Positions 27,391-36,050 are shown, counted from the stretch's first letter. The stretch is 64,000 bases of DNA from UBA4416 sp943362175 (GCA_943362175.1 CALRIU020000013.1:1-64000); one strand, 5' to 3'. The notes: generated from the sequence alone by a model not told the origin. Numbers and translations are program-made.

Positions 27391-27567
27391 TGTGATAGGA
27401 GCAGTGAGATGTGAGATCGCACATCAGAGACTGAAGGGATTGAAGAGAGACAAAGGAGATAGAAGGAGTTCATTCAAGTATTCCCTGCAACATCCTGACA
27501 ACAGGTAATTTACAGGCATCCCACAATACACACGGAACATTGGCGTTTAACGTTAAAACCATCCATT

Positions 27568-27789
27568 ATGAAAACACTCCTGACCAATAGCCTGATGATT
27601 GCAGCTGTGGCACTCTGCCTGGCCTCCTGCAAAAAAGACCTTCCTGATTCCTGTTATAATAAGGCTTACCACGATGAGCATAAAAACGACATCTGTACCG
27701 CCGATTGTCCGGGCGTGACGGGATGCGACGGAAAGACCTATTGCAACGAATGTGTGATGCACACCAATGGCATTAAGCATTTACAATAA
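27568..27789 (+). CDS. small lipoprotein with Kazal-type inhibitor-like domain
   Basis: A 73-residue protein. The lipoprotein signal ends LCLASC (lipid cysteine at about 20). The mature part has the Kazal pattern: C-x-ADC-x3-TGCDGKTYCNEC-x-M, with the GxDGxTYxNEC core of serine-protease inhibitors. It is shorter than a full Kazal domain, and the last cysteine expected after the helix is not seen. It would sit on the outer membrane or periplasmic side. A role in protecting the cell surface from proteases is inference. It lies 178 bp after the PorP/SprF gene. Confidence 0.75.
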   Translation: MKTLLTNSLMIAAVALCLASCKKDLPDSCYNKAYHDEHKNDICTADCPGVTGCDGKTYCNECVMHTNGIKHLQ

Positions 27790-27815
27790 ATGCGGAAATA
27801 CGCTAAAATGAAAGA

Positions 27816-27847
27816 AAAAAGATCGCCCTTCTCAGGACGATCTTTTT
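27816..27847. terminator. bidirectional intrinsic terminator
   Basis: aaaaagatcg (27816-27825) pairs with cgatcttttt (27838-27847) around a 12-nt loop. The A and T runs on both sides let it serve the Kazal-like gene on the plus strand and the helicase gene on the minus strand, which converge here. Confidence 0.88.
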
Positions 27848-27876
27848 CTTTTTTCCTTTATCCGATAGCCCGGGGC

Positions 27877-29013
27877 TTAAACGTAAGGATGTTTTTTAAT
27901 CACCTGGATGTCTTTCTTGACCAGCTTTTCGATGGCTTTAAAATCCGGCATCTCATCATGCGCGCATAGGGAAATGGCGGTTCCGCCCTCGCCTGCCCTT
28001 CCTGTACGGCCAATGCGGTGTACATAGGTTTCGGGAACCTCAGGAATTTCGTAATTGATGACGTGCGTGAGCTTATCCACATCAATACCACGGGAAGCGA
28101 TATCGGTAGCTACTAATATTTTCAACGTCCTGTCCTTAAAGCCTTTCAGCGCGCGTTCGCGGGCTCCCTGCGATTTGTTGCCGTGAATAGCCTCTGCTTT
28201 GATGCCGAAGCCGCTCAGCTGCTTGGCTACCTTATCGGCACCGCGCTTGGTGCGGGTAAAGATCAGGGCATGACCTATTTTTTCAGTTTGGATGATGTGC
28301 TTCAGTAAGAGCATTTTCTTGTCCTGCTTGACGAAATACACTTCCTGCTTAATGAGCGTGGCTGTAGAGGATACCGGATTTACCGCAACACTCACGGGAT
28401 TACGCAGGATGCCATTGGCCAGCTTCATGATATTTGGCGCCGCCGTTGCAGAGAAAAATAAGGTTTGCCTTTTCTCTGGAAGCTTGGCGATTACCTTCTT
28501 CATATCGTGGATAAAGCCCATGTCGAGCATGCGGTCTGCCTCATCAAGCACAAAATACTGAACGTGGTTCAGCTTGATAAATCCCTGCTGCATGAGGTCG
28601 AGCAGCCTGCCCGGCGTAGCAATCAGGATGTCGATGCCCTTTTTGAGGGCCACCACCTGGTGAAACTGGGACACACCGCCAAAAATAACGGCATGCCTGA
28701 ATCCGAGGTTTGTTCCGTAAGCGGTGAAGTTTTCGCTGATCTGTGAGGCCAGCTCACGCGTTGGCGCCAGGATCAGGGCTTTGATCTCTTTTTTATCCTT
28801 ATCACCGGGCTTCCTGTTCTTATCGAGCAGCTGAAGAATAGGCAGCGCAAAGGCTGCTGTTTTACCGGTTCCTGTCTGGGCGCAGCCAAACATATCATGT
28901 CCTTCGAGAATATGCGGAATAGCTTGTTGTTGAATGGGGGAAGGCGTTTCGTAGCCTTTTTTATCGAGCGCTTTAATGAGCGGGTCGATGAGGTTAAGTT
29001 CTTTAAATGTCAT
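27877..29013 (-). CDS. rhlE: DEAD-box RNA helicase, RhlE type
   Basis: A 378-residue protein with all the core motifs: Q motif near PSPIQQQAIP, motif I AQTGTGKT (45-52), Ia PTREL (84-88), II DEAD (157-160), III SAT (188-190) and VI HRIGRTGR (332-339). It is a minimal helicase with almost no C-terminal extension, as in RhlE-like proteins that unwind short RNA duplexes in ribosome assembly and mRNA decay. It has its own promoter box upstream and shares a bidirectional terminator. Confidence 0.92.
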   Translation of the reverse strand: MTFKELNLIDPLIKALDKKGYETPSPIQQQAIPHILEGHDMFGCAQTGTGKTAAFALPILQLLDKNRKPGDKDKKEIKALILAPTRELASQISENFTAYGTNLGFRHAVIFGGVSQFHQVVALKKGIDILIATPGRLLDLMQQGFIKLNHVQYFVLDEADRMLDMGFIHDMKKVIAKLPEKRQTLFFSATAAPNIMKLANGILRNPVSVAVNPVSSTATLIKQEVYFVKQDKKMLLLKHIIQTEKIGHALIFTRTKRGADKVAKQLSGFGIKAEAIHGNKSQGARERALKGFKDRTLKILVATDIASRGIDVDKLTHVINYEIPEVPETYVHRIGRTGRAGEGGTAISLCAHDEMPDFKAIEKLVKKDIQVIKKHPYV

Positions 29014-29084
29014 TGATAAATTTATACTTCCGGCGGGCTTCTGTACTTACGTCATTATAAAAACGATCCACGCCTTAAGGACGG

Positions 29085-29092
29085 CAAATATA
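29085..29092 (-). promoter_or_regulatory. -7 box of the RhlE-type gene
   Basis: The minus strand reads tatatttg, an exact TAnnTTTG match, about 72 bp before the ATG at 29013. A 5' leader of about 65 nt follows. No TTTG is clear at -33. Confidence 0.55.
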
Positions 29093-29104
29093 CACATTTT
29101 ATCG

Positions 29105-31084
29105 CTACAGCCGGAAACCAAGCATCAGGACATCATCCACCTGCTCCAGCCCCCCCTTCCATTCGGTAAAGCAGCTTTCGAGCTCCTGCTTTTGCATTTG
29201 CATGGATTTTTCCTGCATCACCAGCAGCTTTTGCTGCAGCTGCCTGTATTTGAATTTTCTTCCGCCCGCTTTGCCATTCGGCAGGTTCTCTCCGCCAAAC
29301 TGGTCGGCATAACCGTCGGTGAAGAGGTAAAGCGTTGTTCCGCGGTTGAGCAAGAGGTGATGCGATGTGAAAGGCACCGGCTGCTCGCTGTAGCCAATGG
29401 GCTGTTTGTCGGCTTTCAGTTCCTTCAGAACCGCATCCTCTCCCCGCCCCGGCGGGGAAACGATCCAGAGCGAATTATAAGCACCCGCCCAGGATACGCT
29501 CACATAGGGCTGTTTGTCGTGCAGGCTGGCAACCGGGAAGCAGCAAAGGCTGATGTCCATCCCGTCTTTCACCTCTTTCCCGCTTTTGCGAAAGGTTTCC
29601 ATGACCAGGTCGCGGGTTTTATCGAGGATCTTCCCCGGATCGGAGAGACCGAACTCCTTCACACAACGGGTGAGCGCATTGGCGCACACCACGCTTACCA
29701 GGGCTCCCGGAACGCCATGCCCCGTGCAATCGGCCGCAGCATAGAACACATGATCTGCCGTGACTTCGAAAAAATAAAAATCACCGGCGACAATATGCTT
29801 GGGCTTATAAAGCAAAAAGCTATCCGGAAAATAATTCAGGATATCCCTTTCATGCGCCATGATGGCCGACTGAATCCGCTTGGCGTAGTTGATACTGTCG
29901 ATGATTTCCTTCTGGGCCTCTTCGATGCGCTCTTTCTGCGTCAGGAGCTGGTTCTTATATTCATTCAGCTTCACAAAGGATTTCTGCTTCAACCGGTAAC
30001 GGTTGATATAAAGCACAATGACCAGGCCGAAGAACACGCAGGACAGAACCAGCACCCACATTACCGTTTGCTTCGATTTCAGGTTCGTTTCCGCTTCCAG
30101 CTGCTTGATGCGCAACAGTGTTTCCGAATTCTCGCGATCGAACTGGCTTTTTTGGTCTGCCAGCTCCATTTTCAGCTCATTACTCGTCATGGTAGCCTTG
30201 CCTTCGTAATGTTTTTTCAAATACTCATTGGCCTGCTTGTAATCTCCCATCGCCTGGTAGTAATCGGAATAGATGTAATAGATCTCATACAGGTCGGTAT
30301 TTGAGCCCAACGACGTTGCCAGCCTGGTGGAGAGCGTGAGGTAATAGCTGCACTCCTTGAATTTACCGGCTTTGAGATAGCTGTCGGCCATATTCTGATA
30401 AGGCACGATGAGACTCGCCGGCTCATTGGCCAACCTGAAATTGGCAATTTCCAGCTCATAATAACGGATCGCCTCCATATAATTGCCCTTCCGGTCTTCC
30501 TCGCTTCCATAGGAATTAAAACAGCTTGCCAGTCCCGCAAAATCATTGATATTTTTATAATTCTCAAAGGCAAGGTCTGTGTAAAACATGGCCGAATCAT
30601 GCATATTGAGGTTACTGAAAGGAATGGAAAGGTTGAACGTGGTATTGGCAATCTGCCGCACATCCTTCAGCTCTACCAGCATTCTCAGGGCTTTTTTGTA
30701 CATGTCGATGGAGGCTTCGTTATTCCCTGCCAGCGAATAGATGGTGGCCATGTTGTTCAGGCTATAAGCCGTGAGCGAAACATCCTTATTGGTTTTGGCC
30801 AGTTGAAGTGAACGCTTACAAATGCTGAATGCCGAGTCGAGCATGTTCTTCTTCTCATAATAATTCCCGAGGATATTATTAAGACTGATGACATGCTCGT
30901 AGGAAAGCGCATAACTATCGTCGGCCTCGAAGGCCATTTTAGCATATACATAAGCCAGGTCCCAATCACTGGACTCATACTTAACAGCGGAATCGTAAAG
31001 CGTTTTATAATTTGCCGGCTTTTGCGCCGGAAGCGTACAGGAAACTAAAATGAAAAAAAGGCATATAATGCAGGACCTGAACAT
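29105..31084 (-). CDS. TPR / SpoIIE-type PP2C phosphatase sensor protein
   Basis: A 659-residue protein. The N-terminus (MFRSCIICLFFILVSCTLPAQ) can be read as a signal peptide with a lipobox-like LVSC. About 30-310 are TPR-like helical pairs (YALSYEHVISLNNILGNYYE). A transmembrane helix lies at about 338-360, then a coiled coil, then a SpoIIE/PP2C catalytic domain (about 420-659) with YAAADCTGHGVPGALVS and LYLFTDGYADQFGG. Proteins of this type sense a signal through the extracytoplasmic TPRs and dephosphorylate anti-anti-sigma-like proteins. No partner kinase or STAS protein is adjacent. Confidence 0.9.
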   Translation of the reverse strand: MFRSCIICLFFILVSCTLPAQKPANYKTLYDSAVKYESSDWDLAYVYAKMAFEADDSYALSYEHVISLNNILGNYYEKKNMLDSAFSICKRSLQLAKTNKDVSLTAYSLNNMATIYSLAGNNEASIDMYKKALRMLVELKDVRQIANTTFNLSIPFSNLNMHDSAMFYTDLAFENYKNINDFAGLASCFNSYGSEEDRKGNYMEAIRYYELEIANFRLANEPASLIVPYQNMADSYLKAGKFKECSYYLTLSTRLATSLGSNTDLYEIYYIYSDYYQAMGDYKQANEYLKKHYEGKATMTSNELKMELADQKSQFDRENSETLLRIKQLEAETNLKSKQTVMWVLVLSCVFFGLVIVLYINRYRLKQKSFVKLNEYKNQLLTQKERIEEAQKEIIDSINYAKRIQSAIMAHERDILNYFPDSFLLYKPKHIVAGDFYFFEVTADHVFYAAADCTGHGVPGALVSVVCANALTRCVKEFGLSDPGKILDKTRDLVMETFRKSGKEVKDGMDISLCCFPVASLHDKQPYVSVSWAGAYNSLWIVSPPGRGEDAVLKELKADKQPIGYSEQPVPFTSHHLLLNRGTTLYLFTDGYADQFGGENLPNGKAGGRKFKYRQLQQKLLVMQEKSMQMQKQELESCFTEWKGGLEQVDDVLMLGFRL

Positions 31085-31097
31085 AGAGCTAATCGCT

Positions 31098-31105
31098 CAA
31101 ATATA
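31098..31105 (-). promoter_or_regulatory. -7 box of the TPR/SpoIIE gene
   Basis: The minus strand reads tatatttg, an exact TAnnTTTG match, 13 bp before the ATG at 31084, so the leader is only a few nucleotides long. Confidence 0.55.
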
Positions 31106-31153
31106 GCTTTTTTAACAAATACTATACATTGAAATTCGGCCAATAGCGATTTT

Positions 31154-32473
31154 TTAGCTGGCAGGTGCGATCTTCACCTTCATATTCTTTACCTTTTCGC
31201 CTTTCACAAGCTGCAATACCGCATTGGCTTTTGCCGTCTTTACGGCCACATAAGCCACATGGTCGAGCACCTCAATGCGGCCGATCTCTTCTTTCTGAAG
31301 CTTTCCTTTCCGGATCAGCATACCGACAATGTCCGTTTTGTTGACCTTATCTTTTTTACCGGCTGAGATATAGAGCGTTGCCCACTCGCTGGCAGGTGGC
31401 ATCACAAAATTGCGGGGCAGCTTCTCCTCTTCAGGCTCCATGTCAAGGAACCTGGGAAGATGATCGTCCTGGTCGAGCAGAAAATACACCGTTCCACTGG
31501 CCTGCATCCTAGCGGTACGGCCATTGCGGTGGATCATGCTGTCTTCCGTCATAGGGAGCTGGTAATGAATAATGGTTTCTATTTCCGGGATATCGAGGCC
31601 GCGGGCGGCGAGGTCGGTAGCTACGAGGAGGCGGACGCTCTGGTTCCTGAGCCTGATCAGCGTTTTCTCGCGGTCGGGCTGCTCCATGCCGCCGTGATAG
31701 ATGCCGTGCCCGATATTGAACTCCCTCAGCTGCTGCGAGATGCGATCAACGGCTTCCCGGTGGTTGCAGAAAACGATCACCGAGCCTTGCGCTGCCTTCC
31801 CCAGCAGGAGCATCAGGGCTTCCAGCTTATCGTCGCCGGCCACCCGCACGCTTTTGATGTTGAGCGATGCTTTTGCTGTTTCGGATCCCTTACTGAAATT
31901 AAGCTGAACAGGATGCCGGAGCCCTACAAAAGCAGGAATCTCCTCACCCACAGTCGCCGAGGTCAGGATGCGCTTCTTCAGATGACTGCAACGGGAAATG
32001 ATGTGTGACATATCCTCATCGAAACCAGCCTCCAGCGATTTGTCAAACTCGTCGAGGACAAGGGTCTGCGTTTTCTCTAAATGCAATGCTCCTGTGCGGA
32101 TATGGTGCCCGATCCTTCCGGGCGTACCGATGAGCACAGCCGGTGGCTCCACCAGGTTGTTCTCCTCAATGCCTACGGCATGGCCGCCATAGCAGGTGCT
32201 TACCTTAAAGCCGGTCCCCATTTTTTTGAAGACCTGCTCGGTCTGGATGGCCAGCTCTCGCGATGGCACCACGATCAGGAGCTGAACGTAATGTTGACCC
32301 GGTACGAGCAGCTGAAGGCAGGGAAGTAAAAAGGCGAGTGTTTTACCGCTCCCCGTGGGGGAGATCAGCACAACGTTATCCTGGCTTTTAATCGTTTCCA
32401 ATGCCCTTTCCTGCATGGGGTTCAAAGCGGTGATATTGAGTTTTTCCAGTAAAGGAGCGTAATGTTCAGACAT
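31154..32473 (-). CDS. DEAD-box helicase, DbpA-like, with variant motifs
   Basis: A 439-residue protein with motif I SPTGSGKT (38-45), motif III TSAT (171-174) and a C-terminal domain of about 75 residues (TLYISAGKKDKVNKTDIVGM ... RIEVLDHVAYVAV) that fits the DbpA RNA-binding fold, which recognises hairpin 92 of 23S rRNA in the founding member. Two core motifs differ from the consensus: motif II is DEFD (141-144) and motif VI is HRNGRTAR (325-332) where HRIGRTGR is usual. It is probably a ribosome-assembly helicase. Specificity for 23S rRNA is inferred from the tail alone. Confidence 0.87.
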   Translation of the reverse strand: MSEHYAPLLEKLNITALNPMQERALETIKSQDNVVLISPTGSGKTLAFLLPCLQLLVPGQHYVQLLIVVPSRELAIQTEQVFKKMGTGFKVSTCYGGHAVGIEENNLVEPPAVLIGTPGRIGHHIRTGALHLEKTQTLVLDEFDKSLEAGFDEDMSHIISRCSHLKKRILTSATVGEEIPAFVGLRHPVQLNFSKGSETAKASLNIKSVRVAGDDKLEALMLLLGKAAQGSVIVFCNHREAVDRISQQLREFNIGHGIYHGGMEQPDREKTLIRLRNQSVRLLVATDLAARGLDIPEIETIIHYQLPMTEDSMIHRNGRTARMQASGTVYFLLDQDDHLPRFLDMEPEEEKLPRNFVMPPASEWATLYISAGKKDKVNKTDIVGMLIRKGKLQKEEIGRIEVLDHVAYVAVKTAKANAVLQLVKGEKVKNMKVKIAPAS

Positions 32474-32484
32474 GGTATAAACTG

Positions 32485-32518
32485 CAAATATAGGCTATTC
32501 GCGGCAGAACCACGCAAA
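32485..32518 (-). promoter_or_regulatory. complete Bacteroidota-type promoter of the DbpA-like gene
   Basis: On the minus strand, TTTG at 32518-32515 (-33) and TATATTTG at 32492-32485 (-7) are separated by 22 bp. The ATG follows 11 bp after the -7 box. Confidence 0.65.
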
Positions 32519-32644
32519 GTAGTTACAGGGGAACCCGGATCATCATTAAGTTACAATGCAGGTTGGGCTCCTGTGGGGCGATATCGTACATCCCTTCTCC
32601 TTAGTAATATCATGCTTCCTTTAGCCGGGCGGGCATGCAACAAC

Positions 32645-32669
32645 CTATTGCTCCCGGCGGAGCAAATAG
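32645..32669. repeat. short REP-like hairpin
   Basis: ctattgctcc (32645-32654) and ggagcaaatag (32659-32669) form a stem around cggc with one unpaired A. The 240-bp region 32474-32713 otherwise holds the helicase promoter and similar GC-rich repeat debris (for example gggctcctgtggggcgat at about 32567), but no gene. Confidence 0.45.
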
Positions 32670-32713
32670 TTTCCTGGTGCTATACCCGCAGGGTAAACAG
32701 GCGTACCAGAAGC

Positions 32714-33523
32714 CTAGATAGTTTTGATAAATTCACCGAGATGCTTATTGAATGTTTCGGGTTGATCGAGATTGGATAAGTGGCCGGCACCGTCTATGAG
32801 TTGATAAACGGAATTTTTGATCAGGTCGTGCATTACCTGCGACTTTTCGGGTGGAGTGACGGTGTCCTGCTTCCCGCAAATGATGAGCGCCGGAACTTTC
32901 ACTGATGGCAACACGTTGCAGGTATCGGGTCGCTTCGCCAAAGCCTTGACGGTAGCCACAAGCGTTTGCTGTGTGGTTCGGAGGATCACGTCGCGGATAG
33001 CTTCCACGGCTTCTTTCTTCTTTTTGAAGGATTCCTCATAAAACACATTTTTAAGGAAGGTAGCGGCAAAATCAGCCACACCTTTTTCGCGGATCTGCTC
33101 AATGGTTTTTTCGCGCTTCTTCTTTGCTTCCTCCGAATCGGCGTTACACTGCGTATCACAAAGCACAATGCCTGCGAAGCGCTCCGGCTCCATGTTAAAG
33201 GCATTCATCAGGATATAGCCGCCCATTGATAAGCCGCAAACAATGGCCTTTTCAATACGGAGCGCTTTCAGGAAAGCCAGGAAATCCTTGGCAAATACGT
33301 CCATGCTGAATGGCGTATCCGAATCGCCGGTGGAGGATCCGAAACCGCGGATATCATAAATCACCACGCGGCAATAGTCTTTGAAATACTCATACTGTGG
33401 AAGCCAGGAAGTTCTGTCGAAGGGAAAGCCATGAATGAATACCAGGGGAATTTCGCTGCTCCCTTCATCATTGTAATGAACGGTCACATTATTCATAAGC
33501 TGCACGGTGAAATTATTTCTCAT
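32714..33523 (-). CDS. alpha/beta hydrolase
   Basis: About 269 residues from the ATG at 33523 (MRNNFTVQLMNNVTVHYND); an in-frame ATG 18 bases upstream overlaps a -7-like box (taatttac), so the later start is preferred. The fold is clear: oxyanion loop VFIHGFPFDRTSW, nucleophile elbow CGLSMGGY, acid strand ALIICGKQDTVTPPE and catalytic histidine in GAGHLSNLDQP. No signal peptide. The substrate is unknown; the nearest patterns are esterases and 3-oxoadipate enol-lactonase-like enzymes. Confidence 0.87.
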   Translation of the reverse strand: MRNNFTVQLMNNVTVHYNDEGSSEIPLVFIHGFPFDRTSWLPQYEYFKDYCRVVIYDIRGFGSSTGDSDTPFSMDVFAKDFLAFLKALRIEKAIVCGLSMGGYILMNAFNMEPERFAGIVLCDTQCNADSEEAKKKREKTIEQIREKGVADFAATFLKNVFYEESFKKKKEAVEAIRDVILRTTQQTLVATVKALAKRPDTCNVLPSVKVPALIICGKQDTVTPPEKSQVMHDLIKNSVYQLIDGAGHLSNLDQPETFNKHLGEFIKTI

Positions 33524-33575
33524 AGCCAGGTAAATTAGCAATCACCGTTTCTGCATCAAACCCGGTGCCAGCCAC

Positions 33576-34187
33576 TCAGGCAGCCAGGCGTTGCAGGATC
33601 ACTTTACAAGGCACCGGTGACGTTACTTTCACGTCGTGCGGCTTGTGTAAAGGAATACTCAAATAATCGCCGGGCAGCAGGGAAATAACGCGGCCATCGA
33701 TGGTGATGTCGCAGCTTCCTTCCAGAATCAGGAATTTTTCGTACTGGTCATCATGGACTTCTTCCGGCGAACCGTGTTGCAACCAGGTAATCGCCGTAGT
33801 TGCCTGCGGTGTAAAGCCGATGATCTTTACATATACGCCTTCAAAATCATCCGGAATCACCATATCCTCGCGCTCAAGCCATTCTGAAAAATCGGCAAGG
33901 GTGGAATGCTCGTTCAGCTCGGGCGGATAGGTCACCCACTCTCCTTTACGGATGCGCTCCATGTAATCAATGGTTGCCATCAGCAGAGGCTTTACAGTAG
34001 GACAAATGGCAGGAGCCTGACGCTCGGCATATACCTGCAGAGAGTTTGAAATTTCGTCTATTTCGCGCTGTACCTCAGGATGAGCGGATGCCATGCTCAT
34101 CACCTCATTGCTTTCGGCTTCGGAAGTGAGGCCCAGAACAAATTCTTCGAGGATACCTGAATTGATATATTCCTGTGGATCTGACAT
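33576..34187 (-). CDS. cupin protein with anti-sigma-like N-terminal region
   Basis: About 203 residues from the ATG at 34187; the upstream in-frame ATG at 34199 overlaps the -7 box. The N-terminal 80 residues (EYINSGILEEFVLGLTSEAE ... QREIDEISNSL) look like the cytoplasmic part of RskA-type anti-sigma factors, followed directly by a cupin (about 105-203; WLQHGSPEEVHDDQYEKFLI, GDYLSIPLHKPHDVKV). ChrR-type anti-sigma proteins share this order, but the N-terminal zinc-binding His and Cys of ChrR are not seen, and no sigma-factor gene is adjacent. Cupin metal binding through the H-D/Q-E-H pattern is plausible. Confidence 0.75.
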   Translation of the reverse strand: MSDPQEYINSGILEEFVLGLTSEAESNEVMSMASAHPEVQREIDEISNSLQVYAERQAPAICPTVKPLLMATIDYMERIRKGEWVTYPPELNEHSTLADFSEWLEREDMVIPDDFEGVYVKIIGFTPQATTAITWLQHGSPEEVHDDQYEKFLILEGSCDITIDGRVISLLPGDYLSIPLHKPHDVKVTSPVPCKVILQRLAA

Positions 34188-34196
34188 GATTAGCAA

Positions 34197-34204
34197 CAAA
34201 TATA
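34197..34204 (-). promoter_or_regulatory. -7 box of the cupin gene
   Basis: The minus strand reads tatatttg, an exact TAnnTTTG match, nine bases before the ATG at 34187. It rules against the upstream start at 34199. Confidence 0.55.
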
Positions 34205-34284
34205 TTATTTAATACCGGTCTTTTAACCGGCATATATACCCGATTTTCATCCTTCTATCTACGAAAGATGGCGGGTAATGGTTT

Positions 34285-35286
34285 TTACATCAAAATGTTA
34301 TTTTCGGCTTTGACTTTTCCGGGTACATCCGTGACCTTGATCATTTGCAGCAGATCGATCTCGATGTTACGGCAGATGGCCGTCATGGGCACATCATTGA
34401 TCGCATTTTCAAATGGATTTTCACTGGTATCGCCTACCACTTCCATGGTATAGAAGATCCAGCTCAGCGTGACGGAGATCGGGATGGTGAGCCAAACGAT
34501 GTTCTCGTTCAGCTTCGACAGCTCACTGTAAATGGAAAATGGCAGGATGCCAATCAGCAGGTACACGAAGAGCTTGCTGTAATACGCATATTGCCTCGGG
34601 AAAGGAAAGCCTTTAATCCGTTCGCAGGCGCCCTGCTGGTTATAAAAGTCGGCGAGCATCTTCGACAGCTCCACATGATGGTAAGCCCCCATGCAGTGTT
34701 TCGCATAAAGCATGGCCAGGTCTTCGCTTTGCTTTTTAATGATATGAACGCCTGGATTGCTCTGCTTAAGCACTTCATCCACTTCCGCATCATCCATGTA
34801 TACGCTCAGCTCCTTGTCCAGCTCTTCGCTCGAAAAATTGGTATCGGCTGCCACGATCCTGTTACCAACCTCTTCTATTTTCCAGACGGTATACTTCCTG
34901 AGCTGCAGGCGCACCGCCGTCATATAGGCGATGTGGCGTTTGATGATCCGGTGTTTTATCTGCTCAAGCTCCGTTACCGGAACCGTATCGGCCGGATGGA
35001 TGAAATCGAGCACATACATGGCGAAAATGCGGCTCGAATTAACGTAAGAGCCCCAGATCTTACGGGCTTCCCACAGGCGCTCATAAGAAGAGTTGTTCTT
35101 AAAGCCCACATAAAAAGCCACCGCAATCCCGGTAACGGAGATAATCGCAAAAGGCAGGCCGTTGAACTTCGGCAACAGATCGTATAATACATAGGTAATG
35201 ATAGACGCATAGCATGTAAATGCCAGGACAGATTTCCAGGTGAACTGAAAAACAATTTTTAACCGGATGTTCTTGCCTACATACAT
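34285..35286 (-). CDS. bestrophin-family ion channel
   Basis: A 333-residue membrane protein of the bacterial bestrophin family (UPF0187). Conserved elements are the N-terminal TWKSVLAFTCYASIITYVLY helix, the GLPFAIISVTGIAVAFYVGF helix, NNSSYERLWEARKIWG, and the late helices LFVYLLIGILPFSIY and WLTIPISVTLSWIFYTMEVV followed by DTSENPFENAINDVPMTAI. Homologues form pentameric channels in the inner membrane, for cations in the bacterial structure studied. It stands alone on the minus strand. Confidence 0.92.
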   Translation of the reverse strand: MYVGKNIRLKIVFQFTWKSVLAFTCYASIITYVLYDLLPKFNGLPFAIISVTGIAVAFYVGFKNNSSYERLWEARKIWGSYVNSSRIFAMYVLDFIHPADTVPVTELEQIKHRIIKRHIAYMTAVRLQLRKYTVWKIEEVGNRIVAADTNFSSEELDKELSVYMDDAEVDEVLKQSNPGVHIIKKQSEDLAMLYAKHCMGAYHHVELSKMLADFYNQQGACERIKGFPFPRQYAYYSKLFVYLLIGILPFSIYSELSKLNENIVWLTIPISVTLSWIFYTMEVVGDTSENPFENAINDVPMTAICRNIEIDLLQMIKVTDVPGKVKAENNILM

Positions 35287-35363
35287 AAATTCAGAGCGAG
35301 GTGATTATAAAGATAAAAATACGTATTATTTCCAGGCACTTAGAATAGCGCATTGTGATTTTT

Positions 35364-35395
35364 TTTGTTTGGATACGCCTGATTTTTTACTTTTA
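35364..35395 (+). promoter_or_regulatory. promoter of the PEBP gene
   Basis: Overlapping TTTG motifs at 35364-35371 are followed after 16-20 bp by TACTTTTA at 35388-35395, close to the Bacteroidota -33/-7 pair. The ATG is 24 bp downstream. Confidence 0.55.
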
Positions 35396-35418
35396 ACAAA
35401 ACCTTCACGACTCCAACT

Positions 35419-35952
35419 ATGAAACCATTAACGCTCTTCGGCACTCTTCTGATTGCCCAGCTGGGATTTTCGCAAACCTTTACATTAAAAAGCAAAGACA
35501 TTGGCGGACAAGCCACACAAAAAGAATTTTTCAACGGCATGGGTTGCACGGGACAGAACATCTCGCCCGAGCTTTCCTGGGAACATGCTCCTGCCGGCAC
35601 ACAATATTATGCAGTAACCATGTATGACAAAGATGCGCCTACAGGCAGCGGTTTCTGGCACTGGGTGGTATTCAACATCCCGGCAGCTGAAACCGGCCTG
35701 AAAGCCAACGCCGGCGATACGGGTAAAAGCCTTGCCCCGAAAGAAGCCGTACAAAGCGTGACCGATTTCGGGAAAGCAGGTTATGGCGGCCCCTGCCCTC
35801 CTCCGGGCGATCCGCATCAATACCTGATTACGGTGTATGCGCTGAAGAATAAAATAGAGCTGGACAAAAACGCGATGCCTGCCATCGTCGGATTCTACCT
35901 GAACCAGAACATGCTGGCCAAAGCATCCATTGTGATGTATGGAAAACAATAA
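35419..35952 (+). CDS. YbhB/YbcL family (PEBP) secreted protein
   Basis: A 177-residue protein with a signal peptide (1-19, ending GFSQ). The phosphatidylethanolamine-binding fold is recognised by ISPELSWEHAPAGTQYYAVT, YDKDAPTGSGFWHWVVFNIP and GYGGPCPPPGDPHQYLITVY, the conserved D-x-D-x-P and GPxPPxxxPHxY ligand-pocket motifs. The function of bacterial members is not settled; kinase-regulatory and small-molecule-binding roles have been proposed. It converges with the CotH gene, with a shared terminator between them. Confidence 0.92.
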   Translation: MKPLTLFGTLLIAQLGFSQTFTLKSKDIGGQATQKEFFNGMGCTGQNISPELSWEHAPAGTQYYAVTMYDKDAPTGSGFWHWVVFNIPAAETGLKANAGDTGKSLAPKEAVQSVTDFGKAGYGGPCPPPGDPHQYLITVYALKNKIELDKNAMPAIVGFYLNQNMLAKASIVMYGKQ

Positions 35953-35962
35953 TGGACAGTGG

Positions 35963-36050
35963 CTTCGACTCCGCTCAGCCAGCCCGAAAAATTATAGTAG
36001 AACCGGTGACTTCGATTGCGCTCAGCCAGCAGTGACTTCGAGAGCCTCAG
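35963..36050. repeat. cluster of dispersed repeat copies
   Basis: An exact copy of cttcgactccgctcag (35963-35978) and two degenerate copies (cttcgattgcgctcag 36010-36025; cttcgagagcctcag 36036-36050) follow the PEBP gene. The last two lie between gaaccgg (about 36000) and ccggttc (about 36054), which are inverted. The same unit occurs at 16727-16803. Confidence 0.7.
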
